64,000 nt of DNA from Micromonospora sp. MP36 (GTDB lineage: Bacteria; Actinomycetota; Actinomycetes; Mycobacteriales; Micromonosporaceae). Below the pieces are notes generated by a model that did no database searches, was not told where the DNA came from, and worked only from the letters and a program-made list of their open reading frames with translations. Of the stretch, positions 60,225 to 64,000 are shown piece after piece. Every line of letters begins with the position of its first letter. Positions within the stretch are counted from its first letter, which is position 1. Where the stretch lies: the NCBI RefSeq assembly GCF_008119785.1, contig NZ_VSFA01000013.1, positions 54,481 through 118,480 of the forward strand, given 5' to 3'. The translations under genes were made by a program, and so were the position numbers.

Positions 60225-60887
60225 ATGACCGACCTGAGCCTGCCGCCCCAGTTCGCGGCCGTGCACAACCGCTACGTTCTGCCGTCGTTCGTCGAGCGCA
60301 CGTCGTACGGGATGAAGGAGTCCAACCCGTACAACAAGCTCTTCGAGGACCGGATCATTTTTCTCGGCGTGCAGGTGGACGACGCCTCGGCCAACGACGT
60401 GATGGCCCAGCTGCTGACGCTCGAGGGCACCGACCCGGACCGCGACATCATCATGTACATCAACTCGCCCGGCGGCTCCTTCACCGCCATGACGGCGATC
60501 TACGACACCATGCAGTACGTCCGCCCGGACATCCAGACCGTCTGCCTCGGCCAGGCGGCCAGCGCGGCGGCCGTGCTGCTCTCCGCGGGCACCCCGGGCA
60601 AGCGGATGGCGCTGCCCAACTCCCGGATCATCATCCACCAGCCGGCCACCGAGGGCGGCTACGGTCAGGGCTCGGACATCGAGATCCAGGCCCGGGAGAT
60701 CCTGCGGATGCGGACGCAGCTGGAGACGATGCTCTCCCAGCACTGCAACCGCCCGGTCGACCAGGTCCGCAAGGACATCGACCGTGACAAGATCATGACG
60801 GCCGAAGAGGCCAAGGAGTACGGGCTGGTCGACACCATCCTGACCAGCCGCAAGAAGGGTCTGCTGGCGGCGCACGCCGCGAGCTGA
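60225..60887 (+). CDS. clpP2: ATP-dependent Clp protease proteolytic subunit 2
   Basis: A 220-residue partner subunit. Triad Ser113 in GQAASAAAVLL, His138 in IIHQPATEGG and Asp186 in IDRDKIM. The longer N-terminal segment (to about residue 40) is typical of ClpP2, whose propeptide is trimmed during assembly and whose face docks ClpX. GAGGAG lies seven bases before the ATG. Followed by a strong terminator. Confidence 0.97.
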   Translation: MTDLSLPPQFAAVHNRYVLPSFVERTSYGMKESNPYNKLFEDRIIFLGVQVDDASANDVMAQLLTLEGTDPDRDIIMYINSPGGSFTAMTAIYDTMQYVRPDIQTVCLGQAASAAAVLLSAGTPGKRMALPNSRIIIHQPATEGGYGQGSDIEIQAREILRMRTQLETMLSQHCNRPVDQVRKDIDRDKIMTAEEAKEYGLVDTILTSRKKGLLAAHAAS

Positions 60888-60901
60888 GCTGTGCCGAATC
60901 G

Positions 60902-60935
60902 GAGGTCGGCCGGGGCATCGGTCCCGGCCGACCTC
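60902..60935 (+). terminator. Terminator between clpP2 and clpX
   Basis: GAGGTCGGCCGGG (60902-60914) and CCCGGCCGACCTC (60923-60935) form a perfect 13-bp stem with an 8-base loop, 14 bases after the clpP2 stop. clpX therefore probably has its own promoter within 60936-61097, though no hexamers are convincing there. Confidence 0.75.
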
Positions 60936-61097
60936 TGACACACCCGTTTTGGGGGTCGGAGAAACCTCCGCCAGCGGGTAACGTCGGGTCTGTACCGCTT
61001 CGCTGGTGCGGATCGGCGGATGGGACGACAGACGGACGGGCGGCAGGCCCGCAGGTCAGGGCCGGCGCTCCGGCCGACGAGTGCAGGGAGAACGTAG

Positions 61098-62393
61098 GTG
61101 GCACGGATCGGTGACGGCGGCGACCTACTGAAGTGCTCCTTCTGCGGCAAGTCGCAGAAGCAGGTCAAGAAGCTCATCGCGGGTCCGGGCGTCTACATCT
61201 GCGACGAGTGCATCGATCTCTGCAACGAGATCATCGAGGAGGAGCTGGCCGAATCCGGCGAGGTGAAGTGGGAAGAGCTTCCCAAGCCGATGGAGATCTG
61301 CCAGTTCCTCGACAACTACGTCGTCGGTCAGGAGCAGGCCAAGAAGGCGCTCGCCGTCGCGGTCTACAACCACTACAAGCGGATCCAGGCCGAGGCGGCC
61401 GGCGCACCGGGCTCCGGCAACGACGGCGTCGAGCTGGCCAAGTCCAACATCCTGCTGCTCGGTCCCACGGGCTGCGGCAAGACCCACCTGGCGCAGACCC
61501 TGGCCCGGATGCTCAACGTCCCGTTCGCGATCGCCGACGCCACCGCCCTCACCGAGGCGGGCTACGTCGGCGAGGACGTGGAGAACATCCTCCTCAAGCT
61601 GATCCAGGCGGCCGACTACGACATCAAGCGCGCCGAGACCGGGATCATCTACATCGACGAGGTCGACAAGATCGCCCGTAAGTCGGAGAACCCGTCGATC
61701 ACCCGGGACGTCTCCGGCGAGGGCGTGCAGCAGGCGTTGCTGAAGATGCTCGAGGGCACGGTGGCCAACGTGCCGCCGCAGGGCGGGCGGAAACACCCGC
61801 ACCAGGAGTTCATCCAGATCGACACCACCAACGTGCTGTTCATCTGCGGTGGCGCCTTCGCCGGCCTCGACCAGATCATCGAGGCCCGCACCGGCTCCGG
61901 TGGCACCGGCTTCGGTGCCCGGCTCCGGTCGGTCTCGGAGCGGTCGACCGACGACATCTTCAGCCAGGTCATGCCGGAGGACATGCTCAAGTTCGGGCTG
62001 ATCCCCGAGTTCATCGGCCGGCTCCCGGTGATCACCAGCGTGCGCAGCCTCGACCGGTCGGCGCTGGTCCGGATCCTCACCGAGCCGCGCAACGCGCTGG
62101 TCCGGCAATACCAGCGCCTCTTCGAGCTGGACGGCGTCGAGCTGGAGTTCGAGCAGCCGGCGCTGGAGGCCATCGCCGACCAGGCCATGCTCCGCGGCAC
62201 CGGGGCCCGCGGCCTCCGCGCGATCATGGAAGAGGTCCTGCTCTCCGTGATGTACGAGGTGCCCAGCAACCCCGACGCCGCCCGGGTGCTGATCACCCGC
62301 GAGGTGGTGCTGGAGAACGTCAACCCGACCATCGTGCCCCGCGAGTTCACCGGTCGCCGGGCCCGTCGGGATCGCGAGGAGAAGTCCGCCTGA
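61098..62393 (+). CDS. clpX: ATP-dependent Clp protease ATP-binding subunit ClpX
   Basis: A 431-residue AAA+ unfoldase. The N-terminal C4 zinc domain (CSFC at 13-16, CDEC at 35-38) binds adaptors; Walker A is GPTGCGKT (122-129) and Walker [12 protein letters not shown]; the [23 protein letters not shown] loop region and the ClpP-docking IGF-like loop region follow, with sensor-2 [10 protein letters not shown] near the end. It unfolds tagged proteins and feeds them to ClpP1P2. GTG start with GGAG upstream. Confidence 0.97.
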   Translation: MARIGDGGDLLKCSFCGKSQKQVKKLIAGPGVYICDECIDLCNEIIEEELAESGEVKWEELPKPMEICQFLDNYVVGQEQAKKALAVAVYNHYKRIQAEAAGAPGSGNDGVELAKSNILLLGPTGCGKTHLAQTLARMLNVPFAIADATALTEAGYVGEDVENILLKLIQAADYDIKRAETGIIYIDEVDKIARKSENPSITRDVSGEGVQQALLKMLEGTVANVPPQGGRKHPHQEFIQIDTTNVLFICGGAFAGLDQIIEARTGSGGTGFGARLRSVSERSTDDIFSQVMPEDMLKFGLIPEFIGRLPVITSVRSLDRSALVRILTEPRNALVRQYQRLFELDGVELEFEQPALEAIADQAMLRGTGARGLRAIMEEVLLSVMYEVPSNPDAARVLITREVVLENVNPTIVPREFTGRRARRDREEKSA

Positions 62394-62483
62394 CCCTCGT
62401 CGCGCTGCCCGGGGCCCCGGTGCGGATGGCGGCGGGCAACTGAGCCCTGTCGCCAACTGCGCGTCGCCCGTACGCTGAGCCCC

Positions 62484-63281
62484 ATGCGCGTCGCCGTCTG
62501 CCAGCTCAACGCCCGCGACGACCGTGCGGCGAACCTCGCCGCCGCCGAGGCCCTGCTGGTCAGGGCCGCGGCGGCTGGCGCCGATCTCGCCGTCCTCCCC
62601 GAGTACGTCGACTATCTCGGCGTGGCCGACCGGATGCCGCCGGCCGAGAAGGTCGACGGCGTGGTGGGGGAGTTCTTCGCGGGGGTCGCCCGCCGGCTGG
62701 GCATGTGGGTGATCGCCGGCTCGTTCCACGAGGCCGGGCCGGACCCGGAGCACACCTGGAACACCTCGCTGGTCTTCGACCGTACCGGCGCGCTCGCCGC
62801 CAGCTACCGCAAGATCCATCTGTACGACGTGGAGATCCCGGGTCGGGTCTCGTACCTGGAGTCCGCGACGGTCGCGCCCGGCGACCAGCCGGTGGTGGTC
62901 GACGTCGAGGGCCTGCGGGTCGGCCTCTCGATCTGCTACGACCTGCGCTTCCCCGAGCTCTACCGGCAACTGGCCACGGACGGCGGCGCCGAGCTCCTGG
63001 TCGTGCCCGCCGCGTTCATGATGCACACCGGCCGGGACCACTGGGAGGTCCTGCTGCGGGCGCGGGCGATCGAGAACCAATGCTTCGTCGCCGCCGCCGG
63101 CCAGACCGGTGACCACGATCCGGGCCGGACCTGCTTCGGCCGCAGCATGGTGGTGGACCCGTGGGGGACCGTGCTGAGCCAGCTGCCAGACGGCCCGGGC
63201 CTCGCCGTCACCGACCTGGACCTCGACCGGCTGCGGACCATCCGCGCCGAGCTGCCCAGCCTCGCCAACCGCCGGCTCTGA
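62484..63281 (+). CDS. Carbon-nitrogen hydrolase (nitrilase superfamily, Nit1/NitA-like)
   Basis: A 265-residue nitrilase-fold amidase with the Glu-Lys-Cys triad: Glu in VLPEYVDY, Lys in YRKIHLYDVEIPG and Cys in GLSICYDLRFPELYR. The pattern is that of the Nit branch, whose members hydrolyse deaminated glutathione-like metabolites or omega-amides; in an actinobacterium without glutathione the natural substrate may differ. ATG 62484. It follows clpX in the same direction after 90 bases. Confidence 0.88.
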   Translation: MRVAVCQLNARDDRAANLAAAEALLVRAAAAGADLAVLPEYVDYLGVADRMPPAEKVDGVVGEFFAGVARRLGMWVIAGSFHEAGPDPEHTWNTSLVFDRTGALAASYRKIHLYDVEIPGRVSYLESATVAPGDQPVVVDVEGLRVGLSICYDLRFPELYRQLATDGGAELLVVPAAFMMHTGRDHWEVLLRARAIENQCFVAAAGQTGDHDPGRTCFGRSMVVDPWGTVLSQLPDGPGLAVTDLDLDRLRTIRAELPSLANRRL

Positions 63282-63286
63282 CCCGG

Positions 63287-63514
63287 TCAGCTCTCGAGCA
63301 GCACACCCATCACGGTGAACCCGGCGATCGCCGCGGCGGTGATGAGCAGCGCCGTGGTCATCCGGGAGCGACCGCGTCGGGCGAGCCGCCCCACCGACAC
63401 CAGGACGACGAAGACCACGAAGGCGGCGATGACCAGCTGCCAGAACGGCAGCAGGAGGCCGAGCAGGGTGTCTGCGGCGAGCGTCGCCACCGGTAACCGG
63501 GACACGTCATCCAT
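63287..63514 (-). CDS. Small two-helix membrane protein
   Basis: A 75-residue protein with two hydrophobic helices (LLPFWQLVIAAFVVFVVLVSV and TALLITAAAIAGFTVMGVLL) joined by a basic loop (GRLARRGRSR), giving a hairpin with both ends outside. I do not recognise a family. The start is ATG 63514 or GTG 63523. It ends five bases from the stop of the convergent nitrilase gene. Confidence 0.65.
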   Translation of the reverse strand: MDDVSRLPVATLAADTLLGLLLPFWQLVIAAFVVFVVLVSVGRLARRGRSRMTTALLITAAAIAGFTVMGVLLES

Positions 63515-63618
63515 GCCAGACACTCTGGCACGCCGGAGCCGTCGATGGTCCTCCTCGACGCCGCCGGTCCGCCGTCGGGTTTCCCGGCACCCGGCAAATT
63601 GCAGTGACGGTCATTGAT

Positions 63619-63647
63619 TTGCCTTCTCGGGGCCGTACGCGTAACTT
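63619..63647 (+). promoter_or_regulatory. Candidate promoter P1 of a downstream rRNA-type operon
   Basis: TTGCCT, a 17-base spacer and TAACTT. It is weaker than the next two but has the same spacing and direction. The stretch 63524-64000 contains no credible gene. Confidence 0.4.
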
Positions 63648-63764
63648 TCTCTCTGCACGCGGGAGGCCGGACAAACCGGCCGACAACGGGCGCCAGGCTC
63701 GTGGCGGAGACGCCGAGCGAGACTGGGGATCCGGGCGGTGCGAGGCGCTCCGAGAAACACGGGG

Positions 63765-63793
63765 TTGCGATCGCGAAGCCGACCGGGTAGAGT
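63765..63793 (+). promoter_or_regulatory. Promoter P2, -35 TTGCGA / -10 TAGAGT
   Basis: TTGCGA, exactly 17 bases, TAGAGT in the context CGGGTAGAGTG. The same -10 context recurs in P3, 172 bases downstream. The pattern fits the principal sigma factor. Confidence 0.65.
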
Positions 63794-63936
63794 GCGAAGG
63801 CCGGCAGGGAGCCGGGCGGGTGGCCGCGAAAGCGGCGCCGGCCGGTCTGCCGGAACCCACGACAGCAACGACCGCCGGATACGGCGTGCGTCGACGTGGA
63901 TCGGACCGAACCAAGTTGATCACCTCGAATACGAGA

Positions 63937-63965
63937 TTGACTGCGCGGAACGGCCCGGGTAGAGT
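63937..63965 (+). promoter_or_regulatory. Promoter P3, -35 TTGACT / -10 TAGAGT
   Basis: TTGACT, exactly 17 bases, TAGAGT, in the context CGGGTAGAGTG. It is close to the best -35 for the housekeeping sigma factor. Only 35 bases of leader remain in the window. Tandem promoters of this strength without a following start codon suggest an rRNA operon just outside the window. Confidence 0.75.
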
Positions 63966-64000
63966 GGAGAGGTTGCCCCAGACAGGGTCCTGCTAGAAGC

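Noticed and set aside
63604..63996. A 130-codon plus-strand frame at the end of the window
   Set aside because: It runs through all three promoter-like sequences and its composition is not protein-like; an rRNA leader explains the region better.

Overview
The window is high-GC actinobacterial DNA, most like a Micromonosporaceae (Micromonospora-type) chromosome. The evidence is GTG/TTG starts, stop-start overlaps, mycothiol-type redox genes, an actinomycete integrative and conjugative element (AICE), and a gene backbone (ettA, HNH, glbO, DUF5130, pepN, DsbA-like, rpiB, tig, clpP1, clpP2, clpX) that, from memory, resembles the Rv2457c-Rv2477c neighbourhood of Mycobacterium tuberculosis.

Layout. 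1-6.5 kb: end of a GNAT gene, a class A penicillin-binding protein, and a cobC-cobT-cysG cobalamin/siroheme operon. 6.6-10.7 kb: trehalose operon otsA plus an OtsB-GH15 fusion. 10.9-20.4 kb: ettA, a thioesterase, small conserved proteins, truncated haemoglobin, MFS and MscS membrane proteins, HNH nuclease, and a class F-like sortase with its likely substrate. 20.5-33.4 kb: an Lrp regulator divergent from a 12-gene operon that takes tryptophan through kynurenine, 3-hydroxyanthranilate and 2-aminomuconate to pyruvate and acetyl-CoA. No canonical kynurenine formamidase is visible; an amidase-signature gene ends the operon. 33.5-47.4 kb: conserved backbone genes, a frameshifted Uma2 gene, an Eis-like acetyltransferase, a large Hsp70-like membrane chimera and a Stf0-like sulfotransferase.

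47.43-57.49 kb: a 10-kb pSAM2-type AICE in the 3' half of tRNA-Gly(TCC), bounded by 43-bp direct repeats. It carries a PP2C/HTH pair divergent from a pra-tra-spdB-GGDEF-rep-xis-int operon, with three operator-like dyads exactly 43 bp apart between them. The integrase has an in-frame TAA at codon 70. 57.8-63.5 kb: tRNA-Pro, tig, clpP1P2, clpX, a nitrilase-family hydrolase and a small membrane protein. The last 400 bp hold up to three stacked 17-bp-spacer promoters on the + strand, as expected just upstream of an rRNA operon.

The most unusual feature is the density of dispersed palindromic elements. One 52-bp family lies in the same reading frame inside two unrelated genes (cobT, where it carries a second nested palindrome, and the gene at 40705-41184) and also between genes. 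Another palindrome is in frame in the inter-domain linker of cysG. A 72-bp hairpin family has two copies whose differences all preserve pairing. A fourth family runs from stop codon to start codon between operon genes and supplies the Shine-Dalgarno sequence. The in-frame copies behave like the palindromic protein-coding elements described in Rickettsia.
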